Shown: positions 1-7,769 of the stretch, one piece after another
Numbering within the stretch: position 1 is the first letter of the stretch
How the letters are laid out: the number at the start of each line of letters is the position of its first letter
Origin: Treponema medium
GTDB taxonomy: Bacteria; Spirochaetota; Spirochaetia; Treponematales; Treponemataceae
Assembly: GCF_017161265.1 (NCBI RefSeq)
Contig: NZ_CP031393.1
Location: 2,108,001-2,172,000 of the forward strand
Direction: 5' to 3'
DNA length: 64,000 bases
Position numbers and translations under genes: made by a program
Notes under the pieces: generated by a model
What the model was told of the DNA's origin: nothing
The model's input: only the letters and a program-made list of their open reading frames with translations
Databases searched by the model: none

Positions 1-858
1 CAATATGGTAATATAGAAGCCATATCGGAAGAAGAAGCAAAAAAACTGCAAAAGCAGACTGAAAAAATCACTGACCTTTGCCAAAAATTGCAAGAAGATT
101 GTATGTATGATATGCTCCCCGTTAATCAAGTACGGAAAGCGTCCGCATGGGTGCGATTAATGCCTGTCGGAAAAAAAAAGGTACTGATTATTGAAAATGC
201 TGATAAAATGCAAGAATCCGCCCGAAACGCATTTTTAAAAATATTGGAAGAGCCGCCCGAATATACCGTTTTTATTTTAACCACGACGCGCCGTGCTGCC
301 GTTATCCCGACTATTTTATCCCGTGTGCGGACTTATCTGTTCATTGAACGGGATACGGAACATCAACAGGCCGTGATCGAACGGGTATTCCGCGATCATC
401 ATTTTTGTACGACGATATCTCCATCGCAGCCGATCCGTATTGTTTCGTACTTACAGAGTTTTTTGCCGGTTGCTCCCGAACATTTTCGGGAAGCTGCTGC
501 AGTCTTTTGGGAATATTGCTTAAATAGGGGAGAGTGGCAAAAAACATCGTTTACTGTTCTTGCTCAAAAGCTTATGGCTTACCGTGCCGAACATCCTTCA
601 ACATACGAACCGTCGATTACGGCTGTACTGAAACTGTTGAATAATTGTAAACCGCGCCGAATATATCTGCTTTTTTTAGAAGCGGTTATTGCTTTTTTAC
701 AGGAGAGTATTCACACAGGCACATGTACACCGCGTGAATTGGAACGCTATGCCAGCGTTTCACAGTTTATTCACACAGCCATGCAATCGGTAGATATTTT
801 TAACAGCACCCCTCAAGCGGCATTGGAAACACTGAGCGAACAAATCTGTTTAGCTTAG
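1..858 (+). CDS. holB: DNA polymerase III delta' subunit (clamp loader), 5' end missing
   Basis: The reading frame is open from the first base, so the gene begins before the window; at least 285 codons are present. Around residues 60-110 of the visible part it has the clamp-loader signature of an Asp/Lys-rich sensor stretch (VLIIENADKM), then ARNAFLKILEEPP, then a TTT...ILSR motif. This is the AAA+ delta'/gamma type of ATPase module that helps load the sliding clamp at the replication fork. The Walker A region lies upstream and cannot be seen, so gamma/tau (dnaX) is not formally excluded. However, the long, poorly conserved helical C-terminus and lack of a collar-like extension fit delta' better. 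It ends 90 bp before a convergent cyclase gene, with a strong hairpin between them. Confidence 0.8.
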   Translation, partial: QYGNIEAISEEEAKKLQKQTEKITDLCQKLQEDCMYDMLPVNQVRKASAWVRLMPVGKKKVLIIENADKMQESARNAFLKILEEPPEYTVFILTTTRRAAVIPTILSRVRTYLFIERDTEHQQAVIERVFRDHHFCTTISPSQPIRIVSYLQSFLPVAPEHFREAAAVFWEYCLNRGEWQKTSFTVLAQKLMAYRAEHPSTYEPSITAVLKLLNNCKPRRIYLLFLEAVIAFLQESIHTGTCTPRELERYASVSQFIHTAMQSVDIFNSTPQAALETLSEQICLA

Positions 859-906
859 AGCCATTATCAAGATACCCACTTGAAATATTTCTGGTAGTAT
901 ACATTT

Positions 907-942
907 CACTGTGCAAAATTTTAGTCAAAATTTTGCACAGTG
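907..942. terminator. Perfect 16-bp palindrome between convergent genes
   Basis: CACTGTGCAAAATTTT pairs exactly with AAAATTTTGCACAGTG around the 4-nt loop AGTC. It sits between the stop codons of the two convergent flanking genes. The A-run in one arm and T-run in the other would allow it to end transcription from both sides. The same GTGC-AAAATTTT type of hairpin recurs as a module in the dispersed R repeats, so it may be a solo copy of that module. Confidence 0.7.
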
Positions 943-948
943 AGGGTA

Positions 949-1695
949 TTATAACCCGAAAGTGTTTGCCGGATTTACACCTGCGTAAAAATATAACGGA
1001 TATTTATCTTCAACAAAAACACCTTTCAACCGCTTTGCCTCTTCCAGCAGTGCCGGAGCATCTTTAGTTACCGTTGTTAAGGCATTAAGGTCTGCAAGTT
1101 TCTTATTGATAATCAATTCCGATTTTTGCGCAAGCCCTTGCAATCGACAGGCAAGATTTATACCGTAACCGACATAATCACGATATTTTAAGGCGGACGC
1201 TTCTGCAGAAATTTCATACTTATATACCTGTTCCATCACTAAGGCGCCGCCAAGCCCTAATTCGGGATATGGCCTAAACAACTCTTCGCCGAGGAACTCA
1301 GTATAGGTTTGAAATACCATAATCGCTTCACCTAGCGTTGTTGGCGTCGTTTCGTCCCAAATAACTAAAGCGCCATCTCCAAGGAGTTTATAGTATGAAC
1401 ATCCATATCCGAATTGGTTTACACAAGATAAAAAGTTTGAAGTAAACGAGGTGATAAGCGAAAACACTGCCTTTTCATCATGTGAACAAAGAAAACTGCT
1501 GAATCCACGTACGTCAACACAAAGGATAAGCGCATGAGGTTTTACATCACCGACATATACGTTATCGAATATATCGACCGGCATCTTTTTTAATCCGGCA
1601 AGAGTTGAAGCATCCAGTTCAACGGATCCGTTTTCAGCATTAGAAAATACCAGGTTATTAAGCGATACTGTATCCATTTGCCTACAATTTAGCAT
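949..1695 (-). CDS. Class III adenylate/guanylate cyclase domain protein
   Basis: A 248-residue soluble protein consisting almost only of a class III nucleotidyl cyclase homology domain, which would make cAMP or cGMP. Visible catalytic features are the first metal-binding Asp in CVDVRGFSSF (about residue 61), the second in KLLGDGALVIW with the purine-contacting Lys just before it, and the transition-state Asn and Arg in GINLACRL. Key residues are therefore retained even though overall similarity is low. No membrane segment or sensor domain is present. The start at 1695 lacks a good ribosome binding site; an ATG six codons downstream is an alternative. It is followed 77 bp upstream (minus-strand sense) by the DUF115 gene. 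Confidence 0.75.
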   Translation of the reverse strand: MLNCRQMDTVSLNNLVFSNAENGSVELDASTLAGLKKMPVDIFDNVYVGDVKPHALILCVDVRGFSSFLCSHDEKAVFSLITSFTSNFLSCVNQFGYGCSYYKLLGDGALVIWDETTPTTLGEAIMVFQTYTEFLGEELFRPYPELGLGGALVMEQVYKYEISAEASALKYRDYVGYGINLACRLQGLAQKSELIINKKLADLNALTTVTKDAPALLEEAKRLKGVFVEDKYPLYFYAGVNPANTFGL

Positions 1696-1772
1696 ATTTT
1701 ATTTAAAAAGGCAAGGTAAAAATATTCAGTCTAAAAATTTCTCAATTTTTTGAAACGGAGGTTCCGTCGCTG

Positions 1773-3620
1773 TTAGCTGAGAATCTTTAACAGATATCGC
1801 AGCTCGATACCTGCCCGCTTTAGAAAACCGAGGTCAAGCGAATAGCCCCGTGCTGCATCGGGGAAGTGGCTGTACAGATAGTCACGCTCTGCGAAGAGTT
1901 GTTTCATCGTGTGTTCCGATATCAAGCGCTTACCCTGTAAGTGATCATTCAGTACAGTCAGGGCTTCTGCTTCACCGGTAAGATAGGCATTGAGCGCTTC
2001 ATATCGTTCGTTTGCAGTGTCTGATTTACAAGCGAAAGCAAAAAGCCTCCCGTCCGCATTTATATTCGATTTGCCGGTACCGACAACCGGCACGCCTGCA
2101 TCCGGCACACCCGCATTCGAGACTTCGGTTCTGCTATTCGGTATTTCTGCTGCAGCCTGTCGGCTATCCGTATCTATTGTAAGCCGGTTACCAGCATCGG
2201 TAAGTATCAGCTCCGCTTCGGTCATATCAGCTTGTCGTCCGTTCAGAAAGCAGCCTTCCGTTCCAATGTCGATAACCCGCTCATTTCCGGCGAAGGTATG
2301 GCGGTACAGTTCTGCGTAGCCGGAAAGCACCGGCGTTGTCCAATAGGAAAGTCCTCGCTTTCCGGAAATACACTGCATACCGGTAGAAACACTGAGCTTA
2401 TACGGCGATTCGGTGCGGTTTATTTCCGCAAAGAGTTTTTTTATGGGGCTGCTTCCGGCGGCATGGGTAAGACCGTTTTGCCATGCAAAATCCAAACCGG
2501 TATGCAGTACGGGCAGGTGAGGGGCAGTCAGTGATAAGGCAAGCTGTATTGCCGTCAATCCTACCGAACCCATCGGCGGAAGAGTAAGCGGATGCAGCGT
2601 CTGATAGAGACGTTCCAAATACTTCAATCGAGCATACTCGGTGCAAAAAAAGTATACATTTCCGCCGCATGCTTGCAGCGCACGGGGAGAAGCCGTCAGA
2701 TCGGCAAAGATCGGTATGCCGTATTTGTGCAAGCCGATGAACGCTGAATCAATCCAATACTGAGATTCCACCAATACTATTGCATCAGGTTGAATATCGG
2801 GTAAAAGCGCTGCAGCCGCGGCATCCACTGCAAGTAAAAAAAAGGAGTTTCTATTCTTGATGATAAAATCCCGCGCAGTATCCAGCGATGGTCCGGCGCC
2901 TGCAATCAAAAGAGGCTTGCGGATACGCTCATCGCCGGTGAGCAACTGGAAATTCCTCTTACTCGACGGCACACACCATGCCGGAGACTCCGCCGGAGAA
3001 CTCTCCGGCGAGCTTGCGAGTGATCCCGTCATCGGTCTCGCCGACGATTTTGCAAGCGATCTCGCCAGCGAGAGGAGATTGCGGAATGTATTATGTGCGT
3101 AATTCCTGCCGAGGTGCATCAGCGTTATCCTGTTTTTCCAGAACCGAGAAATTACCTCATCTGCATATAAGCGCACCTCATCATAAAAGGTTTGATTCAA
3201 CTGAACCCCTCCTGAAAAGGAAAGCGCAATACATTTTTTAAAGGGAAACAGCGGTAAGGCTTCTATCTTTTTCAACACCTCTGCAACCGAATCCGTTCGG
3301 ATATAAGAAAACCTTTGCTGTGCAAATGGGGAGAAATCGTAATGATCAAGCGAGAACCGCATCAATACTTGATCGCATTCTAGTGCAAGGATATAGGAAG
3401 AAGCCGGCAGCTTTTCCGCCAATTCTTTCAGTCCGTATCCGAGTACCGGCGAAAGGCAGAGTATTAATGTAGAATCGGGTATCTGCAACGCTGCAATCTG
3501 CGCCATAATGGCCGCTTGAGGATTGTATTTTGAATAGAGATATTTATTTCGGTATAAAACGGAAAAGCCCCTGCTTGTTTGTATTGGCAGAGGCTTTTTA
3601 TCTTCGTTGTCGCTAATCAA
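1773..3620 (-). CDS. DUF115 / MptE-like protein (possible motility accessory or glycan factor)
   Basis: 615 residues. The central part (about residues 225-400) carries the DUF115/6-hydroxymethylpterin-pyrophosphokinase-like fold: LLIAGAGPSLD, LLAVDAAAAALL and PDAIVLVESQ are its hallmarks. Relatives in flagellated bacteria (the Maf/FlaA-glycosylation type) are linked to flagellin glycosylation; in spirochaetes the role is unproven. Two low-complexity stretches, Ser/Pro/Glu-rich near residues 200-215 and Gly/Val/Pro-rich near 495-520, look like expandable inserts. Translation starts at TTG, 5 nt after the stop of the upstream chaperone gene, so the two are probably coupled. Family assignment is fairly safe, function is not. 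Confidence 0.7.
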   Translation of the reverse strand: MISDNEDKKPLPIQTSRGFSVLYRNKYLYSKYNPQAAIMAQIAALQIPDSTLILCLSPVLGYGLKELAEKLPASSYILALECDQVLMRFSLDHYDFSPFAQQRFSYIRTDSVAEVLKKIEALPLFPFKKCIALSFSGGVQLNQTFYDEVRLYADEVISRFWKNRITLMHLGRNYAHNTFRNLLSLARSLAKSSARPMTGSLASSPESSPAESPAWCVPSSKRNFQLLTGDERIRKPLLIAGAGPSLDTARDFIIKNRNSFFLLAVDAAAAALLPDIQPDAIVLVESQYWIDSAFIGLHKYGIPIFADLTASPRALQACGGNVYFFCTEYARLKYLERLYQTLHPLTLPPMGSVGLTAIQLALSLTAPHLPVLHTGLDFAWQNGLTHAAGSSPIKKLFAEINRTESPYKLSVSTGMQCISGKRGLSYWTTPVLSGYAELYRHTFAGNERVIDIGTEGCFLNGRQADMTEAELILTDAGNRLTIDTDSRQAAAEIPNSRTEVSNAGVPDAGVPVVGTGKSNINADGRLFAFACKSDTANERYEALNAYLTGEAEALTVLNDHLQGKRLISEHTMKQLFAERDYLYSHFPDAARGYSLDLGFLKRAGIELRYLLKILS

Positions 3621-3625
3621 TCTTT

Positions 3626-5152
3626 TTAGTTGAATACCGTATTAAAATTGTCGGTAAAGTTTTTGCTGTTCAAGACAAAATCAATGAATGTCTGCTGTCC
3701 CCATGAAAGCTGCTGATAGGCAAGCATAGCAAGCGGATATTCGTAATACCAAATCGATGCAAATTGCCGGTATGAGGTTGCGATATTGTTTTGCGTTTCT
3801 TCCGAAACCGCTTTCTCTTCATCAAGCTGCAATACCAGCACGTTTGATCCCAGCAAAATCGGTTCTGAAATTCCTCCTTCTTTGAGTGCAAATGCTTTTT
3901 TAAAGAAAGTTTCATTCCGTATACCGGCTGTAAAGAAAGTATCCGACTGATAAGAAATTTGCGGTAAAATAGCCGCATTACCGTAGTTCAGTGATATTGG
4001 GTTGCTTGTCTGCACAACCAAATCGTTTACGGAGGCTTCATGTGCGAATCCGCCGATTTTTGCCGCTTCGATAAAGGTTTTTGCCTTTTGTTCAAGGTAA
4101 TCTTCGATAATACCCCGTTCATTCGATTTCATATATGAAAGTACGCGGTCTTGGGTTTCGGCCAGTGTAAAATCGGCAGGTGTAACCGGAGCGGTGCATT
4201 TTACAATTGCATATCCCGAAGAAGTTTTAACAACGGAACTGATCTCATCGACACCGAGCTTGAGTACGGTATCAAGATCCTTTGATTCGGGGAATGTCCG
4301 GTTTACCGTTGTACGGTACGGAGATAACAGTTTGCCGCTAGAATCGGTACCCAGTTTGGTAGAATTTGTTACAACGGCATCTTCAAACGTGATCTCTCCT
4401 TTTTGGAGTGCTTGAGCGATTTTATTCGCATCCTCTTGTGAGTTAAACGTCAACATCAGTAAGCTATGTTCTGCAAACAAATCCGCGTGTTCTTCCCCAT
4501 AAGCACGAATTTTATCCTGCGGAAATTGGCTTTCTTCAAATACGACATACTTAAAGATACGCTCTTTTTCTGCCATTTTCTGCACAAAAGCGGTTTCTGC
4601 CGAACTGGTTTTTAACCCGAATATATTATTATATGTACCGAAGTTATCTTCGATGTACCGCTGCGCGGTAAGATAATCGATTACTTCCCGTCTATAGGCA
4701 AGCCGCTGCTGTTCCGATGTCTGGGTGTATAATTTTTCAGAATAAGCACCCGTCGAGTCGGTATAATAGGAAATGAGCGCCTTGTTGATATTTTTATTGG
4801 GTAGATAAAAACCGGCGTTCAGGGCTTCTTCCTTCGCAGCAAGCTGAATCATCGAAGCATTGAATGCTGTGCGCATAATCTGCCGTTCTATAAATTCCTG
4901 CTGCGCCTTATTATTATTGTCATTTCTCAGATATCCGCGTAGTTCGGCAGAGCGATGAAGCTGCCGGTATTCCCGTAAAAAAAGCCCGTCGGCTGTATAG
5001 TCAAGCCGCTTGTTTTTCCATTTACCGAGCGTTGTTTTTGTATTGCTGCCCCATTGTCCGCCTACTGCCGGAACAAAAACAAACGCAATTACCGAGAACA
5101 CCAGAATAATAATACTTCCAATTGCTAAAGTATTCTTTTTAAAGCCCGCCAT
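3626..5152 (-). CDS. Membrane-anchored parvulin-type peptidyl-prolyl isomerase (SurA/PpiD-like)
   Basis: 508 residues. Residues about 9-30 form a single hydrophobic N-terminal anchor (SIIILVFSVIAFVFVPAVGG), after which the protein would face the periplasm. A long helical SurA-N-like chaperone region follows. Near residues 225-315 lies a weak PpiC rotamase domain (ITFEDAVVTNSTK ... TVLKLGVDEISSVVKTSSGYAIVK). The layout matches PpiD/PrsA chaperones that help outer membrane or secreted proteins fold. An AAGGA ribosome binding site precedes the ATG. It is the first gene of a two-gene unit with the DUF115 gene (5-bp gap). The 347 bp upstream hold a short stem ending in the common TTTTTAGAG motif, then repeat S1. 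Confidence 0.8.
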   Translation of the reverse strand: MAGFKKNTLAIGSIIILVFSVIAFVFVPAVGGQWGSNTKTTLGKWKNKRLDYTADGLFLREYRQLHRSAELRGYLRNDNNNKAQQEFIERQIMRTAFNASMIQLAAKEEALNAGFYLPNKNINKALISYYTDSTGAYSEKLYTQTSEQQRLAYRREVIDYLTAQRYIEDNFGTYNNIFGLKTSSAETAFVQKMAEKERIFKYVVFEESQFPQDKIRAYGEEHADLFAEHSLLMLTFNSQEDANKIAQALQKGEITFEDAVVTNSTKLGTDSSGKLLSPYRTTVNRTFPESKDLDTVLKLGVDEISSVVKTSSGYAIVKCTAPVTPADFTLAETQDRVLSYMKSNERGIIEDYLEQKAKTFIEAAKIGGFAHEASVNDLVVQTSNPISLNYGNAAILPQISYQSDTFFTAGIRNETFFKKAFALKEGGISEPILLGSNVLVLQLDEEKAVSEETQNNIATSYRQFASIWYYEYPLAMLAYQQLSWGQQTFIDFVLNSKNFTDNFNTVFN

Positions 5153-5345
5153 AGTTTTGTTTCCTTAATTTATCCAGATTTTAGTTTTCTTAATTTTAAG
5201 ATAGACAGTTAATAACTGTACCAGCTTGACTGTGAAATGTCAATCACCGGTTTTTCGCTCTCTTCTTGTGGGAACTTTTAAAAACCGATAAGGACGGCAA
5301 AAAATCTAACCGAGTTTTTAGAGAGACCTTGATATTCCTAGAGAT

Positions 5346-5548
5346 GGGGCTGTCCAAAAACTGAAAGCCTATCGGCTTTTTCTGTAAGGAAATTATTCAT
5401 TATATCCGCTAAAGCGGATTGCGAAACAGTTTTTTGACAGTTTTCTTAGATTTAGATGCGATGTTTAAAATTAAGTCATTATTGTATAAAGACTTAATTT
5501 TAAACTCGCGGGGATGTCGAAAAAGTAACCAACTTTTGAGACATCCCC
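5346..5548. repeat. Dispersed repeat S, copy 1 (overlaps miaA 3' end)
   Basis: A 200-bp compound palindrome almost identical to the one at 40311-40514. It contains an inverted pair built on CTGTCCAAAAACTG, a small AGCCTATCGGCTT stem, a CCGCTAAAGCGG stem, and a hairpin with arms GTTTAAAATTAAGTC (5463-5477) and GACTTAATTTTAAAC (5491-5505), framed by GCGAT and TCGC. It ends with a GGGGATGTC / GACATCCCC stem. The miaA stop codon lies within the 3' arm of the long hairpin. Confidence 0.85.
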
Positions 5549-6489
5549 TGGTGCAGTATCTCTACCACTTGCTGTTCGCTTTGCGGGTCGGTCATGTCGA
5601 TGCGGTGAACATTCGGAAAGGATTGGAAAAAGGTTTGCTGCCGTTTGGCGTACCGTTTGCTGTTGCGCTTAATGAGGTCTTTCACCGCATCGAGCGGGGC
5701 GGCTGCCGGCGCATCGGGGGACAGCTCAAAAAACTCTCGGTACCCGATTGCCTTCATCGCAGGATATTCGGCAGTGCAGCCCTGCGAAACGAGCTGTGCA
5801 ATTTCCTGTTGCAACCCTTGCGCAAACATCTCATCGACACGGGCTTCGATGCGCCGGTACAGTTCATCGCGAGGGCGGTCTAAACATATCGGGCAAAAGC
5901 GGAAACCCTCGCGATAACGGTACGACAGCTCGAATGAGCTGAGCGGACGCCCCGATGCGCAATACACCTCGTGCGCGCGGAGGATACGGTATTCGTCATG
6001 GATGTGGATCTTGGCTGCCGATGCGGGGTCAAAAGATGCAAGTTCCGCGTGCATTGCCGCGGCGCCGACACGTTGCATCCGTTCCTGCAATTGTGCACGT
6101 AAAACCGGATCCGCCTGCGGAGTAACCGGCATACCGTACATAAAATGCTTAATATAAAACGCCGTCCCGCCAAGCACAACCGGCAGTTTGCCGCGGCTTG
6201 CAATATCCTTGCAGAGTGCATCCGCGCTGCGTACAAAGTCCGCTACGGAAAATTCTTCGGAAGGGTCGCATATCCCGATGAGGTGATGGGGGAGCGTATC
6301 GAGCAGCTCTTGCGGAGGTTGAGCCGAACCGATCGGCATACCGCGATATACCTGCACCGAATCTGCAGATATAATCTCCGCTTTAATGGAGTTAACAGGA
6401 GAAGTAAAAAGATGAGCGGCAAGCGCGGTTTTTCCGCAGGCGGTAGCCCCGAAAATAACCGCGACCGGAATTGTAGGTGTCGATATCAA
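5500..6489 (-). CDS. miaA: tRNA dimethylallyltransferase
   Basis: 329 residues. MiaA transfers a dimethylallyl group from DMAPP to A37 of tRNAs that read UNN codons. The N-terminal P-loop (VIFGATACGKTALAAHLF), the EIISADSVQVYRGMPIGSA motif with its conserved Asp/Ser, HHLIGICDPSEEFSVADF and VLGGTAFYIKHFMYG are all typical, as is the C-terminal YAKRQQTFF stretch. Initiation is at TTG, only 3 nt after the rpoZ stop, with no evident ribosome binding site, so translation is probably coupled to rpoZ. The last 16 or so residues (after EILHQ) are encoded by repeat S1, which also supplies the stop codon. Confidence 0.95.
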   Translation of the reverse strand: MISTPTIPVAVIFGATACGKTALAAHLFTSPVNSIKAEIISADSVQVYRGMPIGSAQPPQELLDTLPHHLIGICDPSEEFSVADFVRSADALCKDIASRGKLPVVLGGTAFYIKHFMYGMPVTPQADPVLRAQLQERMQRVGAAAMHAELASFDPASAAKIHIHDEYRILRAHEVYCASGRPLSSFELSYRYREGFRFCPICLDRPRDELYRRIEARVDEMFAQGLQQEIAQLVSQGCTAEYPAMKAIGYREFFELSPDAPAAAPLDAVKDLIKRNSKRYAKRQQTFFQSFPNVHRIDMTDPQSEQQVVEILHQGMSQKLVTFSTSPRV

Positions 6490-6492
6490 GAA

Positions 6493-6699
6493 TTAGGAAT
6501 GATCGGGGCGATAGTCTATTTTATAGTCGATAGCGCCGGTAAACACTTGAGCCGCCGCAGTACACACAACCTTATCGTTGTTTTCTTCAAGTATCGGATC
6601 TTGAATAGTTACCAGCTGAAAAGCACGTCGTGTTGCAGCGCAGGTAATTTCGTAAATATTGCCTTTGAATTCAATCAATTCTTTTAACGGAAAAATCAT
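6493..6699 (-). CDS. rpoZ: RNA polymerase omega subunit
   Basis: 68 residues. The pattern GNIYEITCAATRRAFQL matches the omega core N-R-(Y/F)-E-L-V-x-x-A-A-x-R-A-R-Q-L. DKVVCTAAAQVFTGAIDY matches the following K-x-x-x-x-A-x-x-E-I-x-x-G-K-I stretch. Omega is a small subunit that helps beta' fold and assemble. The divergent sequence means annotation pipelines may call it hypothetical. It leads the rpoZ-miaA operon. A good sigma70-like promoter lies so close to the ATG (see 6707-6735) that the mRNA would be leaderless. Confidence 0.78.
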   Translation of the reverse strand: MIFPLKELIEFKGNIYEITCAATRRAFQLVTIQDPILEENNDKVVCTAAAQVFTGAIDYKIDYRPDHS

Positions 6700-6706
6700 A
6701 ACGCGT

Positions 6707-6735
6707 ATTATAGCGAGTTTTAGTATTTACTGCAA
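6707..6735 (-). promoter_or_regulatory. Promoter of rpoZ-miaA, leaderless
   Basis: On the minus strand, TTGCAG (6730-6735) and TATAAT (6707-6712) are separated by 17 bp. TATAAT ends 7 nt before the rpoZ ATG, placing the expected transcription start at or next to the start codon. No Shine-Dalgarno sequence is present. Confidence 0.7.
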
Positions 6736-6755
6736 CCGATTAGCGTGCCAATTAC

Positions 6756-7070
6756 AGGGTAAACGCATCAGGTCGTTTTTTTAACATTCCCGCGGAAAAA
6801 TTGAGACTATTCGACCGGAACTGCCAAGGATGGCAGTGGTTCCATACAGCAGCGATGTTTTGCGCAACGCAAAACTCGCCTTCAACTGATGTACATGGAT
6901 GTACAACAGTTGAAGATGGTTCAAATGGTCTCACAGTCTCAATTTTTCCGCGGTTTTTATTTACTCTACCTGATGCGTTTACCCGCCTATTGAAAAAATG
7001 TGCAAAATTTTAAGCAAAATTTCGCACAGAAGGAAGGCAACCGCTAAAAATATTTTTAATGCGGTTGCCC
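6756..7070. repeat. Dispersed nested-palindrome repeat R, copy 1
   Basis: Outer inverted repeat AGGGTAAACGCATCAGG (6756-6772) with CCTGATGCGTTTACCC (6969-6984). An inner inverted repeat runs from CGCGGAAAAATTGAGAC to GTCTCAATTTTTCCGCG. Between them lie three hairpins: AACTGCCA-AGGA-TGGCAGTGGTT (6819-6841), GCGATGTTTTGCG...CGCAAAACTCGC (6852-6879), and TTCAACTGATGTACAT-GG-ATGTACAACAGTTGAA (6881-6914). Outside the outer repeat follow a GTGCAAAATTTT hairpin (6999-7028) and GGCAACCGC...GCGGTTGCC (7036-7069). Short open frames inside it are by-products of the palindromes. Confidence 0.88.
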
Positions 7071-7106
7071 TGCTGCCAATTATGTGAAAGTTAGTATATT
7101 GCCCCA

Positions 7107-7409
7107 TCATGATATATCATCATAATGTGTCCACATCCTGATAATTTTCACAGTTCCGTCATATTCGTTATCGTCTACCGTAATCTTGCCGGGAAAGACC
7201 TGATACACAAATCTATGTTTAATAGTAATTCTCCGTGAATACAGTCCCGCAAGATTCCCGATAAGCGCTTCATAAGGTGGAGGATTTGCAAACGGATTGC
7301 TTCTGACAATTTCTATCAGTCTTTTTGCTTTTATATCCAGCCGAGCCGATTTTAAATTTTTTATGTCTTTGACAGCTTGCTTATCGTATACTATATGATA
7401 CATCGGCAA
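7107..7409 (-). CDS. Txe/YoeB-family toxin (mRNA interferase)
   Basis: 100 residues with the RelE-superfamily fold. It opens with YHIVYDKQAVKDIKNLK, has the NPFANPPPYEALIGNLAGLYSRRITIKHRFVYQV core, and ends with a KIIRMWTHYD tail. The NPF...PP.E.L.G...G.YSRRI.. pattern and a C-terminal aromatic/His-Tyr pair are typical of YoeB toxins, which cleave mRNA at the ribosome. It lies directly downstream of its antitoxin with no gap. The pair is downstream of nrdA on the same strand and next to an R repeat. Confidence 0.85.
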   Translation of the reverse strand: MPMYHIVYDKQAVKDIKNLKSARLDIKAKRLIEIVRSNPFANPPPYEALIGNLAGLYSRRITIKHRFVYQVFPGKITVDDNEYDGTVKIIRMWTHYDDIS

Positions 7410-7661
7410 TTACCACAAAACATCTTTTTCTGCGATACATTCTTCCAGCGGGGTTTCCATTCCTTTTTGCAACGAAGCAGCCATTCCGGGAATGGAATTT
7501 AAATAGATGGTTTCTTGTAGTGCATTCCAATCATCTTCACTAATCAAAACAGCATTTTTGCCTTTCGTATTTGTCAAAATCACCGGCTCGGAGTGCGCAT
7601 TTACCTCTGCTATAATTTTGAATAGATTTGCCCGTGCCTTTGTTATATTGATTGCATTCAT
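7410..7661 (-). CDS. Phd/YefM-family antitoxin
   Basis: 83 residues. It starts with the DNA-binding Phd/YefM module (MNAINITKARANLFKIIAEV, then SEPVILTNTKGKNAVLISEDDW) and ends in a toxin-wrapping tail (ETPLEECI.EKDVLW). It would neutralise the adjacent YoeB-like toxin and repress the operon. GGAGG precedes the ATG. The toxin follows immediately. Both genes are complete, so the module may be functional. Confidence 0.88.
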   Translation of the reverse strand: MNAINITKARANLFKIIAEVNAHSEPVILTNTKGKNAVLISEDDWNALQETIYLNSIPGMAASLQKGMETPLEECIAEKDVLW

Positions 7662-7769
7662 ACAGAACCTCCATTGATAAACTATAGGGAACCTCTAAGA
7701 ACTAACCTTAATATAGTGTACATATTTCCGTACGTCAATTATATGAAAGATGCGTTGGGTGCGTTTTCG

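Noticed and set aside
6801-7013. Open frame of 70 codons within repeat R copy 1
   Set aside because: It simply reads through the palindromes; an equivalent frame exists on the other strand, there is no ribosome binding site, and other R copies do not keep it.
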